Positions 16,637 to 25,645 of a DNA stretch of 53,248 nt are shown piece by piece; the stretch's first letter is position 1, and the number at the start of each line of letters is the position of its first letter. The notes below the pieces were generated by a model. That model had not been told where the DNA came from. It did not search any database and worked only from the letters and a program-made list of their open reading frames with translations. The translations under genes were made by a program, and so were the position numbers. Source of the stretch: CAZVCG01 sp964626265 (lineage in GTDB: Bacteria > Pseudomonadota > Alphaproteobacteria > UBA9219); assembly GCA_964626265.1 (NCBI GenBank), contig CAZVCG010000011.1, forward strand, positions 1-53,248, given 5' to 3'.

Positions 16637-17941
16637 CTAATATATGGGATACTGTCGGCAAAGCTCCAGCACGCGAGCGTGAGCCTTCTTCTCGGCAGCC
16701 GAGTTGTCGTCGGGATTATTCACCAGCGCGTCGAGGACTTGCGCAATCAACTCGCCTACCTCCGTAAATTCCTTCACGCCGAAGCCGCGGGTCGTCGCGG
16801 CGGGCGTACCTAAACGAATGCCCGAAGTCACGGCCGGTGGCAAGGGGTCGAACGGGATTCCGTTCTTGTTGCACGTTAACCCTGCCTTTTCGAGCGTCAG
16901 GCTGCTGGCCTTGCCGGTCAGTTTCTTGGGCCGCAGATCGACCAGAAGCAGATGGCTATCCGTGCCGCCAGAGACGATATCGAAGCCGTTTTTCAACATT
17001 GTTTTGGTTAACGCCTGCGCGTTGTCGATGATGGCTTGCGCGTATTGCTTGAACTCTGGCCTCAGCGCTTCGCCCAGCATAACGGCTTTCGCCGCGATCA
17101 CGTGCATGAGCGGCCCGCCCTGCAATCCGGGGAAAACCGCCGAATTGAGTTTTTTGCCCAGATCGGCGTCGTTCGAGAGGATCATGCCGCCGCGGGGTCC
17201 GCGCAGAGTCTTGTGCGTCGTTGTCGTCACCACATGAGCGTGCGGCAGCGGCGACGGATAAACGCCACCCGCAACGAGACCCGCAAAGTGCGCCATATCG
17301 ACCATCAGATAAGCGCCGACTTCATCTGCGATCTTGCGGAATCCGGCAAAGTCGATCTTGCGCGGATACGCCGAACCGCCGGTAATAATCAATTTGGGTT
17401 TGTGCTCGCGCGCAAGTTTCGCGACTTCATCCATATCGATCAGATGCGTTTCGGGATGCACGCCGTAACCGACGGCCTTGAACCACTTGCCCGACATGCT
17501 GACGGTCGCGCCATGCGTCAGGTGACCGCCCGCCGCCATCGACAGCCCCATGAACGTATCGCCCGGCTGCAAAAGCGCGAGAAACACGGCCTGGTTCGCC
17601 TGCGCGCCGGAATGCGGCTGGACGTTGGCGTAGGCGCAATTAAACAACTGGCAAGCGCGCTTGATAGCGATTTCCTCCGCTATATCGACGCACTCGCAGC
17701 CGCCGTAATAACGCTTGTCGGGATAGCCTTCGGCGTATTTGTTGGTGAGGACGGAACCCTGCGCTTCCAGCACCGCGCGCGACACGATATTTTCCGACGC
17801 GATCAACTCGATGTTGTTTTGCTGGCGTTCAAGCTCGCCCGTGATCGACTTGTAAAGTTCCGGATCGCTTTCCGACACCGGCGTCGAGAAAAACGATTCA
17901 TGCCACGATGAGGTTTTCATTTTTGCAGCCGTTCCGCTCAT
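16637..17941 (-). CDS. glyA: serine hydroxymethyltransferase
   Basis: GlyA interconverts serine and glycine and loads one-carbon units onto tetrahydrofolate. The 434-aa PLP enzyme contains IELIASENIVSRAVLEAQGS, NKYAEGYPDKRYYGG, VQPHSGAQANQAVF and the PLP lysine in TTTTHKTLRGPRGG. The start at 17941 has GGAGAG six bases upstream, and the N-terminus is a little longer than in E. coli. It sits 15 bases after rpiB and before nrdR. Confidence 0.98.
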   Translation of the reverse strand: MSGTAAKMKTSSWHESFFSTPVSESDPELYKSITGELERQQNNIELIASENIVSRAVLEAQGSVLTNKYAEGYPDKRYYGGCECVDIAEEIAIKRACQLFNCAYANVQPHSGAQANQAVFLALLQPGDTFMGLSMAAGGHLTHGATVSMSGKWFKAVGYGVHPETHLIDMDEVAKLAREHKPKLIITGGSAYPRKIDFAGFRKIADEVGAYLMVDMAHFAGLVAGGVYPSPLPHAHVVTTTTHKTLRGPRGGMILSNDADLGKKLNSAVFPGLQGGPLMHVIAAKAVMLGEALRPEFKQYAQAIIDNAQALTKTMLKNGFDIVSGGTDSHLLLVDLRPKKLTGKASSLTLEKAGLTCNKNGIPFDPLPPAVTSGIRLGTPAATTRGFGVKEFTEVGELIAQVLDALVNNPDDNSAAEKKAHARVLELCRQYPIY

Positions 17942-17956
17942 GTCATCTCTCCAACT

Positions 17957-18406
17957 CTAAAGTCCGCCCAAATCGGCCAATATCCGGCACCTGTCGGCGT
18001 ATCGCCCGCCGAGAAATTTCGTTTTCAAAAACACGTCGAGCGTTTCAAGGGCCACTTCTTCCCCGACGATGGCCGCCCCTATGGCTAAAACGTTCGCATC
18101 GTTATGTTCGCGCGCCAGCCGCGCCATCGTCACATCGAGGCATAACGCCGCGCGGATATGCTGGTAACGGTTGGCCGTCATGGCCATCACTTGGCCCGTG
18201 CCGCAGATCAAAACGCCGCGCGCGCTCTTGTCCTGCTTCATCGCCTTGGCGAGCTTCACGGCATACTCGGACGCATCGCAACGATCTCCGTTATCAGGGC
18301 CAAGATCGGTTACGTCATAACCTTTATCGCGCAGCCAGGCGATGAAACGGTCCTTAAGATCAAAGCCCCGATGGTCCGAGGCGATATATATCATGGATTT
18401 ACTCAT
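17957..18406 (-). CDS. rpiB: ribose 5-phosphate isomerase B
   Basis: RpiB interconverts ribose 5-phosphate and ribulose 5-phosphate, the latter being a substrate of the nearby ribB product. The 149-aa protein has ASDHRGFDLKD, the catalytic Cys in GVLICGTGQVMAMTANR and REHNDANVLAIGA. The usual GTGIGMSIAANR reads GTGQVMAMTANR, a mild variation. It is the first gene of the cluster leading to nusB. Confidence 0.95.
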   Translation of the reverse strand: MSKSMIYIASDHRGFDLKDRFIAWLRDKGYDVTDLGPDNGDRCDASEYAVKLAKAMKQDKSARGVLICGTGQVMAMTANRYQHIRAALCLDVTMARLAREHNDANVLAIGAAIVGEEVALETLDVFLKTKFLGGRYADRCRILADLGGL

Positions 18407-18514
18407 GGGGAGGCAGTCTAGGGCGTTCCATGGCCGATGCCAAGAGGGTGTGAGGCGCGGGGTATATAGCCGTTTATCTTTTATTGAATCAACAAGCAGG
18501 CGACGAGAAGCAAT

Positions 18515-18590
18515 GGGGACACAATAAAAAAGGCAACAGAAGGCCGTTCAAAAGCCAAATGATTGCCGGAGCCTTTTTTATTGTGTCCCC
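18515..18590. repeat. palindromic element, family B copy 1
   Basis: A 76-bp element has perfect 20-bp inverted ends, GGGGACACAATAAAAAAGGC and its complement, around a 36-base centre. It lies in the spacer between rpiB and the end of rsh. Related sequences lie at 27404-27476 (degenerate) and 27551-27578 (inverted ends only). Palindromes of this GGGGACAC type often accompany IS200-like REP-associated transposases, but none is in this window. With its T-rich arm it could also terminate transcription of rsh. Confidence 0.8.
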
Positions 18591-18616
18591 CTCGCTGAAT
18601 ACCTCGTCCCCGGTCC

Positions 18617-20845
18617 CTACCTCCCCACCGTCCTATCCACCGAAATAATAGCCGGGTTTGCGCGTAGAGCCGCGATTACGTTCATAAGGTGCGAGGCGTC
18701 TTTCACCTCTACATCGACCAGAATGTCGAAGAAATCCACGGCGCGGCCTACGATTTTGAGATTAAGGATGTTGCCGTTGCTCTTGCCGATAATGGTGGTA
18801 AGAGCCCCGAGGCTCTGCGGATGATTGGTGACGACGACTGTAAGGCGGCCCACCATGCTCGCTTCTTTGCCGTAACCCTCGCCCCAATTGACGTCTACCC
18901 ACCTCTCAGGTGCGTCACGGAACGAAAGCAACGTGCGGCAGTCTTGGGTATGTATCGTAACGCCGCGGCCCGTCGACACGATGCCGACGATGGCGTCGCC
19001 CGGCAGCGGATGGCAGCATCTCGCAAAATGCACGGCCATGCCGGGAATAAGCCCGACAAGCTCAAGCGCGCCTCCGGAAGATTTGGTTTTCGGACGTTCC
19101 TCCGCTTTTTCGCCGGCTTCCAAAACCTGAATGCTTTTCTCGGCCGGCTTGGGCCGCAGGTGAGGAAAAGCGGCGTAAACGACTTCGCGCGGCGTCTGCA
19201 GCGACGACCCCACGGCCGCATAAAGATCGTCGAGCGTCGCCGCCTGATAATGCTCCAAAACATCTTCAAACGGTTTTTCGGAAAACTCCGCGCCTTCGGC
19301 CTTACAAGCCCGTTCCAGCATCGCGCGGCCGAGCGTAATGTATTCCGAACGCTGTTGCGTGCGGACAAAACGGCGGATGCGCGCGCGCGCTTTCCCCGTG
19401 ACGACAAAGCGTTCCCATGTCGGCGACGGCTGGCTTCCTTTTTGCGTGACGATCTCGACTTGATCGCCGTTTTGCAACGGCGTGCGCAAAGGCACCATCC
19501 GTCCGTTGACTTTGGCGCCGACGCATGCGTCGCCAACCTTGCTGTGCACGGCATAAGCAAAATCCACAGGCGTGGCAGAGCGCGGTAAAGCGACGATATC
19601 CCCCTTCGGCGTAAAGCAAAAAACCTGATCCTGAAACAGTTCCAGCTTCGTGTGTTCAAGAAACTCTTCAGGCTTCTGGGCGTGTTCGACGATGTCAAGC
19701 AGCTCGCGGAGCCAGCGGTATTGATGCCCTTCGGTAACGGGCGCTTCCTGCTTGTAAGACCAATGCGCCGCAACGCCCATTTCCGCCACTTCGTGCATCT
19801 TGTGCGTGCGGATTTGCACTTCTATGCGCTGGCCATCGGGACCGATAATGCCGGTGTGCAAGCTTTGATACTGGTTCGGCTTGGGCGTGGAGATGTAATC
19901 CTTGAACCGCCCCGGCACGACAGGATAATGGCTGTGCAACGCGCCCAACGCCTGATAGCACTGCCCAACCGTGTCCACGAGGATGCGGAAAGCCATGATA
20001 TCGGACAATTGCTCGAACGCGATGTTCTTACGTTGCATCTTGCGCCAGATGGAATACGGCGTTTTCTCGCGGCCTTCGACCTCGGCTTTCAGGCCTTCAT
20101 GCTCAAGAACCTTTTGCAGTTCTTCACGGACATGTTCAGCCACAGCCACGCCTTGGGCGCGCAGATAATTCAAGCGCGTCATCACGCTCTCGCGCGCTTC
20201 GGGATTGAGTTCCGCGAAAGCGAGATCCTGCAATTCGTCCTGCATCTTTTCGATGCCTATGCGTTCGGCAAGCGGCGAATAGATGTCCAGCGTCTCGCGC
20301 GCGATGCGACGGCGCTTGTCGGGATCTTTCAGGAAATGCAGCGTCCGCATGTTGTGCAAACGGTCGGCCAGCTTGACCAGCAGCACGCGGATGTCCATCG
20401 ACATGGCCAGCACAAGCTTGCGGAAGTTTTCAGCCTGATGCGCCTGCGCGGTCTGAAACTCGATTTTCGACAGTTTCGACACGCCGTCGACAAGGCGCGA
20501 CACGTCCGGCCCGAACTGTTTTTCTACCTCGTGAATGGACACGGGCGTGTCTTCAACCGTATCGTGCAACAAGGCCGTGGCGATGCATTTTGCGTCCATC
20601 TTCATGTCGGCCAGAATGCCCGCGACTTCCAGAGGATGGGAAAAATACGGGTCTCCGGAAGCCCGCGTTTGCGTGCCGTGCGCCTGCATCGCGAACACAT
20701 AGGCGCGGTTCAATAAATCTTCGTCGACATCGGGATCATAGGCGCGCACACGCTCGACAAGGTCGTACTGCCGCATCAGGCGCTTGGGCTTTGCCGGCTG
20801 CGTCAGCGTTTTATCGAGGGTTAAATGGCGCGAGTCGTCGTGCAT
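18617..20845 (-). CDS. bifunctional (p)ppGpp synthetase/hydrolase (RSH)
   Basis: This 742-aa long RSH makes and degrades the alarmone (p)ppGpp in the stringent response. The HD hydrolase (about 45-200) has H70, H94-D95 in ALLHDTVEDT and D161 in LADRLHNM. The synthetase (about 240-365) has R259, K261 and K269 (GREKTPYSIWRKM), D282 in LSDIMAFR, K315, Y326, H330 and E342 in IEVQIRT. A TGS domain (about 400-460), the helical/zinc-finger region with ARCCHPLPGD, and an ACT domain (about 665-742) follow. Both active sites look intact. It could be named spoT, relA or rsh. It lies downstream of a diverged paralogue and rpoZ. The start is uncertain (20845 or 20776), as no clear ribosome binding site is visible. 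Confidence 0.97.
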   Translation of the reverse strand: MHDDSRHLTLDKTLTQPAKPKRLMRQYDLVERVRAYDPDVDEDLLNRAYVFAMQAHGTQTRASGDPYFSHPLEVAGILADMKMDAKCIATALLHDTVEDTPVSIHEVEKQFGPDVSRLVDGVSKLSKIEFQTAQAHQAENFRKLVLAMSMDIRVLLVKLADRLHNMRTLHFLKDPDKRRRIARETLDIYSPLAERIGIEKMQDELQDLAFAELNPEARESVMTRLNYLRAQGVAVAEHVREELQKVLEHEGLKAEVEGREKTPYSIWRKMQRKNIAFEQLSDIMAFRILVDTVGQCYQALGALHSHYPVVPGRFKDYISTPKPNQYQSLHTGIIGPDGQRIEVQIRTHKMHEVAEMGVAAHWSYKQEAPVTEGHQYRWLRELLDIVEHAQKPEEFLEHTKLELFQDQVFCFTPKGDIVALPRSATPVDFAYAVHSKVGDACVGAKVNGRMVPLRTPLQNGDQVEIVTQKGSQPSPTWERFVVTGKARARIRRFVRTQQRSEYITLGRAMLERACKAEGAEFSEKPFEDVLEHYQAATLDDLYAAVGSSLQTPREVVYAAFPHLRPKPAEKSIQVLEAGEKAEERPKTKSSGGALELVGLIPGMAVHFARCCHPLPGDAIVGIVSTGRGVTIHTQDCRTLLSFRDAPERWVDVNWGEGYGKEASMVGRLTVVVTNHPQSLGALTTIIGKSNGNILNLKIVGRAVDFFDILVDVEVKDASHLMNVIAALRANPAIISVDRTVGR

Positions 20846-20977
20846 GGGGTTCTAAATACGGAAATAGCATACTTCATGGCGTTTGTCTTATCCCGAAAAA
20901 GCCTGCGCAAAAGCCTAAAAATAAGTCCAAACGAAATTCAGACGAGCAATTCGCGCGGGCTTTTCCCCGAAAAAGCT

Positions 20978-23329
20978 CTACCCATAATTTAAGTGGTTGT
21001 TACGCGTCTTTATTGGATCGGTTTTTTGAAAACGGTACACCGTGTCCATCTCGGGTAAATTTCGAGGAAATAATAGGTTTTTACACCAAAACGCATTGCC
21101 GATTAAGATGTTTTCAGGATGTTCCTTCTTTTCCGAAAAATGCATGGCGGCGACCCTGTTCACGTACTGCTCATAAGTTTGCTCTTCCTTCAATAGCGGC
21201 TTCCCGTCATCGTCCACAACGACCCCGTCGTTCACAATAATGTGCTTGATCAATTCGCCGAAAGAAATATTTCTTGGAACTTCGGCCAAAACGCCATTCC
21301 GATCGCCAACAATCATATGCGTGGGATGCAGATGTTCGGGCAAAGGTTCCTTGCCCAGCCGCGCATTAAGCTGCGCCTTGGCGTCTTCATAAAGATTTTT
21401 TTCCATGTCGTTCAGTAGCCACACAGGCAACGGCAAATCGCTTTCCTCGTCTTTTAATTCTTCTTCGATGGGCCTCTCCTTATACTGATCGTGCGTGAGA
21501 GCATTAAATTCTTCCCAGCTCGGCGTTGTTATTTCCATTTCCACGCGCGCCGGAAAAACCAGTTGTTCTTCAAGACAAGGTTGTTTGCCTTGCATGATTT
21601 CCCTTTGGCTTTTCGGTTGCCCTTTATCCACACATGTAATGTTCCATGCCTTATAAGTCGCTTTTTTCAAAGGCTTGCCGGTAGCTCTGTTTACTTTCTC
21701 GAAATAGTCCTTGTCGCGGTTTTCCCAAATATCGAATGCCTTGCTTAAGGCCTCGCGTATGGATTTCACGACGGCGTAATTGGCACGATCGTTTATGCGC
21801 GTTTCCTTTGTTTTAGGATCGACGGTGAAACAGTCGTTGGCAATAATCTTAAACCCGAGGAAATCGTTAATTTTCGAAAAATCGATGTTGGCGCCTAGCC
21901 TCGTGCAAGCGACTTTCACCTCGCCCGGACTTTGCTTCTCTTTCCTCAAGGCTTTCCGCGCGGTTTGTCTGGCTTTGAATAAAAGCTTACTGAAAATTGA
22001 ATAATAGGATTTTTTCCTGTACTCTATTCTATAGTCCCGCCCAAGTTCGTAACCTTCTTTTTTAAGGCAAAACAGGATTTTGTTATAAGCTTCCTGCATA
22101 CGCGTGGACGAAGCCATGTAATCGCACATTTTCCTGATTTCACGGGCCGCTTCCGGATCCATAAATTCAAGAACGCGGTGTTCCATCTCGTATTGAATGT
22201 CGCCGATCTTGTTTTCCTTGACCCATTCCTTGTCGACGCCTTTTTTGGTCTTTATGGGATGGCGCGAAAGGGTTTGGCCGTGATCGACTTTAATGTTTAA
22301 ACCGCGGGCCAATGGCAAATAATTTTCATCGACGTTTCGCACGACATTCTCGCGAATGGCCTGAAGTTCCGCTTCCGTCACCTCATCGCTAAGCGGCCTG
22401 ATTTCGTTGACGCAACGCAGTTGTTGCCGCGCTTCGATCATTTTCACCCAAATTACGCGTCCGCGCCTTTTGCTATACAAAAACAGACGCCTAAGCTTCT
22501 GACTCTGTTGCCTATTCTCCCCGATCTCCTCAAGACTCAGTTGTCCGGCGTCAGGCTCATGCTTACGGTTTGGCAACCTGGTGATGCTGCTCATTTCATC
22601 TATGAGATCCGTCAGATTACGCGCAAATCTTTCGACCTCGCCGAGAGCCCCAACGTCATTTCCAATATATTTGCCTGCAACTGCGGAGCAAAAAGGCTGA
22701 TCCTTCCCGAAAAGAGCCTGTATCTGATCAAGCGAAATGATGGGAACGCCAAGCGCTTTTCCGTCAGGGCCGACTTTTTCCCGGGCCACCAATTCTTGCA
22801 AAAGCGCAGCAATGATGGTCTCGACTCTTTTCATGGCGTTACGCAAATCCGCAAGCTCAGCAGCGTGGGCCGCGTCACGGCTTTCTCTTTTTTTCAACCT
22901 TGGCGGTTTTTTTGCTTTGATCTTTCCTTCGCGCGCGCCGTCAAAATCGATGGCTTCGTCCATATAGTTAATGTCCGATTCAGCCAGAGCCAAAGCGACG
23001 CCTATTTGATAATTCTTTGGAAACTTGAATCCACGCGCCTTTTCGAGATGTGAAAGATTGTTGCCGTCGCGAATTAGTTCTACGGCCATTTTAACGGCCT
23101 CTACGGCAGTCTCCCGCGCCCTCGGGTCGAGTCCGCTGAGCTGGCGGGAAATGCGGGCGTATAATTCTCTTGCGCTGACGCCCTCATCCAGCCCCGCATC
23201 GACGACCGAACGGGGAATGAGAACCTTTTTTGTTTTTCCACGAATGGTCGGAGGCTTGGTCATTGACTTGGCATCGGCAAATTCTTGCCGGCTGCGCGTT
23301 TTCTGCCTGCCATTGCTCGCAGCGCCCAT
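20978..23329 (-). CDS. strongly diverged RSH paralogue with a dead hydrolase
   Basis: This 783-aa protein aligns by eye with the adjacent canonical rsh over most of its length. ALLQELVARE (175-184) replaces ALLHDTVEDT. RVIWVKMIEARQQLR (291-305) matches RVLLVKLADRLHNMR. YLPLARGLNI and IQYEMEHRVLEFMDPEA match the inter-domain helices YSPLAERIGI and ELQDLAFAELNPEA. YRKKSYYSIFSK, INDFLGFKIIAND, DKDY and RVEMEITT match the synthetase. The hydrolase residues H, D, E, D and D become Q178, E179, A182, R183 and E299. In the synthetase R438, K440, K448, D489, K540, Y559 and E597 are kept, but His becomes N563, Gln E599 and Arg T601. A degenerate TGS-like segment lies near 670-710; zinc-finger and ACT domains are absent. 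ATG 23329 has an AAGGGTGATGG stretch upstream. Function unknown; possibly a regulator or modified nucleotide pyrophosphokinase. Confidence 0.8.
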   Translation of the reverse strand: MGAASNGRQKTRSRQEFADAKSMTKPPTIRGKTKKVLIPRSVVDAGLDEGVSARELYARISRQLSGLDPRARETAVEAVKMAVELIRDGNNLSHLEKARGFKFPKNYQIGVALALAESDINYMDEAIDFDGAREGKIKAKKPPRLKKRESRDAAHAAELADLRNAMKRVETIIAALLQELVAREKVGPDGKALGVPIISLDQIQALFGKDQPFCSAVAGKYIGNDVGALGEVERFARNLTDLIDEMSSITRLPNRKHEPDAGQLSLEEIGENRQQSQKLRRLFLYSKRRGRVIWVKMIEARQQLRCVNEIRPLSDEVTEAELQAIRENVVRNVDENYLPLARGLNIKVDHGQTLSRHPIKTKKGVDKEWVKENKIGDIQYEMEHRVLEFMDPEAAREIRKMCDYMASSTRMQEAYNKILFCLKKEGYELGRDYRIEYRKKSYYSIFSKLLFKARQTARKALRKEKQSPGEVKVACTRLGANIDFSKINDFLGFKIIANDCFTVDPKTKETRINDRANYAVVKSIREALSKAFDIWENRDKDYFEKVNRATGKPLKKATYKAWNITCVDKGQPKSQREIMQGKQPCLEEQLVFPARVEMEITTPSWEEFNALTHDQYKERPIEEELKDEESDLPLPVWLLNDMEKNLYEDAKAQLNARLGKEPLPEHLHPTHMIVGDRNGVLAEVPRNISFGELIKHIIVNDGVVVDDDGKPLLKEEQTYEQYVNRVAAMHFSEKKEHPENILIGNAFWCKNLLFPRNLPEMDTVYRFQKTDPIKTRNNHLNYG

Positions 23330-23497
23330 AATGCCATCACCCTTGGCGGGCGAGGCTTTTGCGATTGCCCCTCACGCGCATAATGACTGTCCCTAATAAT
23401 AAGCCGTTCTAAAAACTGAACTTTACTAAAATAACAGACGGGGGCTTACGAAACTATTAACTTTTCAGGGCAGATCGCGCAGAAAAGATCATAATTA

Positions 23498-23941
23498 TCA
23501 ATCTTTTACGTCCGCATCCTCAAATCCGCCGCCGAAATCGCCGCCCATATCGCCCATGCCGGCCGTTTCGCCTTCTTCGAGGCTTTCTTCTTCGCCCTCA
23601 AGAGCTTCGTCGCCTTCTTCGTCGGCTTCGTCTTCGGCGCCCATATCCATGTTGATCCAGCTTTGCTGTTCGCCCGCCATCAGCTCGATCACTTCCTCTT
23701 CAGGCTGATCGGGTTCGAGACGTTTCTGGAGACCCTTAATCAGCGATTCTTTGAGGCTGCCGAGGTCAAGTTTTTCTTCGGCGATCTCACGGAGGGCGAC
23801 AACGGGATTTTTATCACGATCGCGTTCGACCTTGAGCTCGGCGCCTGACCCGAGCGCGCGCGCGCGGTGAGCCGCAAGCATGACGAGCTCGAAACGGTTG
23901 GGAACAAGCAAAACACAATCTTCTACGGTGACGCGCGCCAT
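23498..23941 (-). CDS. rpoZ: RNA polymerase omega subunit
   Basis: Omega helps assemble RNA polymerase and forms part of a ppGpp-binding site in proteobacteria. The 147-aa protein begins MARVTVEDC and has PNRFELVMLAAHRAR and KNPVVALREIAE, as in the family. The C-terminal half is unusual: a long acidic, Gly/Asp/Glu-rich tail from about residue 75, much longer than in E. coli. I start at ATG 23941 rather than 23950 because the family begins MARVT. It precedes the two RSH genes on the same strand, a context that fits its role in the stringent response. Confidence 0.95.
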   Translation of the reverse strand: MARVTVEDCVLLVPNRFELVMLAAHRARALGSGAELKVERDRDKNPVVALREIAEEKLDLGSLKESLIKGLQKRLEPDQPEEEVIELMAGEQQSWINMDMGAEDEADEEGDEALEGEEESLEEGETAGMGDMGGDFGGGFEDADVKD

Positions 23942-24269
23942 ATTCAGCAATCCTTATGTTGTTCGGCATTTCGTGTGCGTTCGGGCCTGACTACCCAAAA
24001 CCTGCAATAAACTACCATCTTTGGTTAGCACAAAAAATATTTATATCCCTCTCCATTTTCTTTATCAAATAAAAATTCCGGATTGTGTGTTGCAGAGAGG
24101 ATGGGGATGAGGTAAGGGGTATGGAAGGGATTGTTTTTTGAGGGGAAAAATAATTAGTGTTGCCCTTTTTTGGCAGCCGAGTTATTGTGATAGCGGAATT
24201 TTTAACGCTTGATAATCGCCCCTCGATTATGGTTAATGTGCGATTTCATGGAATTCGAAAGGAAGAAAA
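23942..24269. other. AT-rich divergent promoter region
   Basis: This gap separates rpoZ (minus) from the NYN-domain gene (plus) and must carry promoters for both. It is clearly more AT-rich than its surroundings, with runs such as AAAAAATATTTATAT. I see no strong paired -35/-10 boxes, repeat or RNA structure that I could defend. Confidence 0.4.
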
Positions 24270-24908
24270 ATGATTTTTTATAAAGAAGAAAGAATGGCTA
24301 TGTTTATCGACGGAGCCAATCTTTACGCCGCCGCCCGCGGCCTCGGATTTGACATCGACTATAAACGACTTTTAGAGCTTTTCGCAGGCCGTGGCCGCCT
24401 CGTAAGGGCATTTTACTACACCGCCCTCATCGAAAACGAAGAATACTCCCCGATCCGCCCGCTGGTGGACTGGCTGGACTACAACGGCTACTCGATGGTC
24501 ACCAAGCCCACGAAAGAGTTCACGGACGCCTTCGGCCGCCGCAAGATCAAGGGCAACATGGACATCGAACTGGCGATCGACGTCATGGAAATGTCCGACC
24601 GCGTCGAGCATATCATGATCTTCTCGGGCGACGGCGATTTCCGCCGCCTCGTCGAAGCCGTGCAACGCAAGGGCGTACGCGTTAGCGTCGTCAGCACGAT
24701 GCGCTCGTCCCCGCCGATGGTCGCGGACGAACTGCGCCGTCAGGCCGACAACTTCATCGAGCTTCAAGACCTCATGCCCCACATCGCCCGCGCCCGCGAC
24801 CCGAACGCGCCGCCAATCCAGCAAAGCGCCCAGCCCCCTCAGCCGAGCATGAAGGACGTGGCGGAACGCCTCGCCGAAACGCAGGAAGCCATTCAGGAAG
24901 TGGCGTAA
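24270..24908 (+). CDS. NYN domain protein (LabA/DUF88 family)
   Basis: This 212-aa protein has a PIN-like NYN nuclease fold. Acidic residues expected to bind metal appear in MFIDGANLYAAARG, KGNMDIELAIDVM and FSGDGDFRRLVEAV, followed by GVRVSVVSTM. The family is proposed to cut or process RNA; the cyanobacterial LabA member affects circadian output. The C-terminal 40 residues are Pro/Gln-rich. The neighbourhood with rpoZ and rsh is typical in Alphaproteobacteria. ATG 24270 has AAAGGAAG five bases upstream; an internal ATG at 24294 is the alternative. Confidence 0.88.
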   Translation: MIFYKEERMAMFIDGANLYAAARGLGFDIDYKRLLELFAGRGRLVRAFYYTALIENEEYSPIRPLVDWLDYNGYSMVTKPTKEFTDAFGRRKIKGNMDIELAIDVMEMSDRVEHIMIFSGDGDFRRLVEAVQRKGVRVSVVSTMRSSPPMVADELRRQADNFIELQDLMPHIARARDPNAPPIQQSAQPPQPSMKDVAERLAETQEAIQEVA

Positions 24909-24956
24909 GGGTAAGCGTAACTACGAATTTTCCAACGATTTATTGTTTTTTTTTGC

Positions 24957-25090
24957 GTCCCTCCCCCCTTGAGGGGGAGGAAGCGAAAACTTAGGCTTGC
25001 GTAAGCAAGTCTTAGTTTTCGCAGGTGGGGGGTCGTTTGGATTCCCATTACATACCCCCCTCCTAACCTCCCCCTCAAGGGGGGAGGGAC
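24957..25090. repeat. palindromic element, family C
   Basis: A 134-bp element lies between two converging genes. Its outer ends are perfect 24-bp inverted repeats (24957-24980 and 25067-25090) beginning GTCCCTCCCCCCTTGAGG. Inside, 24983-25022 forms an 18-bp stem with two mismatches, from GCGAAAACTTAGGCTTGC and a 4-base loop. The structure suggests a small non-autonomous mobile element. It can also fold in RNA from either direction and may serve as a bidirectional terminator. No second copy is in the window. Confidence 0.75.
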
Positions 25091-25117
25091 TTTTCAGACC
25101 TTTCGTCGATTCAGTGG

Positions 25118-25645
25118 CTATTGTGCCGGGACGAAAACCGCATGGCGGGCTTTGTCGCCTTCGCGGATACCGCGGCGGTCGGACTCGCCGCCGTTGATTT
25201 CAAGCACGGCTGCGACAGGCTCGCCGGACTTGATTTTCGTGAGATCCTGAGGCTGCGCGTTACGATGAATCTTCACGATCGTTCCGTCCTCGCGCATGAA
25301 AAGCATATCGAGCGGAATATAGGTGTTTTTCATCCAGAAGATAACGTCGTGCGCAGGCTTGAAGAGAAAGAGCATGCCCGAATCCTGAGGCATCGTTTTA
25401 CGGAACATCGTGCCATATTTATGTTGTTCCGTCGTAATGGCGACTTCGACGTCGAACGTGTCCTTTTTGCCGTTCGATTGTTCGATCGCGATGCGGTCGC
25501 GCGTGAATTGAGGCGCCGATGCGGGGCTTGGCTCGGCTTCGCCGCCCAGCAAGAACCACGCGAATAACCCCGCAAACAGGGCCACGACCAAGCCGCCGAC
25601 GATGGCGGCGCGCTTGTTGACGTCGATATCGAGCTTTACGCGCAT
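25118..25645 (-). CDS. DUF192 family exported protein
   Basis: This 175-aa protein has an N-terminal membrane anchor (about 12-33) after a short basic start, then the DUF192 domain. Recognisable pieces are VEVAITTEQHKYGTMFRK, DSGMLFLF, FWMKNTYIPLDMLFM, GTIVKIHRNAQP and VAAVLEINGG. The family is small, conserved and of uncertain function, predicted periplasmic in Alphaproteobacteria. I start at ATG 25645 (MRVKLDID), preceded by a GGAGATACCCCC stretch, rather than the longer frame, whose first 24 residues do not look coding. Confidence 0.88.
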   Translation of the reverse strand: MRVKLDIDVNKRAAIVGGLVVALFAGLFAWFLLGGEAEPSPASAPQFTRDRIAIEQSNGKKDTFDVEVAITTEQHKYGTMFRKTMPQDSGMLFLFKPAHDVIFWMKNTYIPLDMLFMREDGTIVKIHRNAQPQDLTKIKSGEPVAAVLEINGGESDRRGIREGDKARHAVFVPAQ

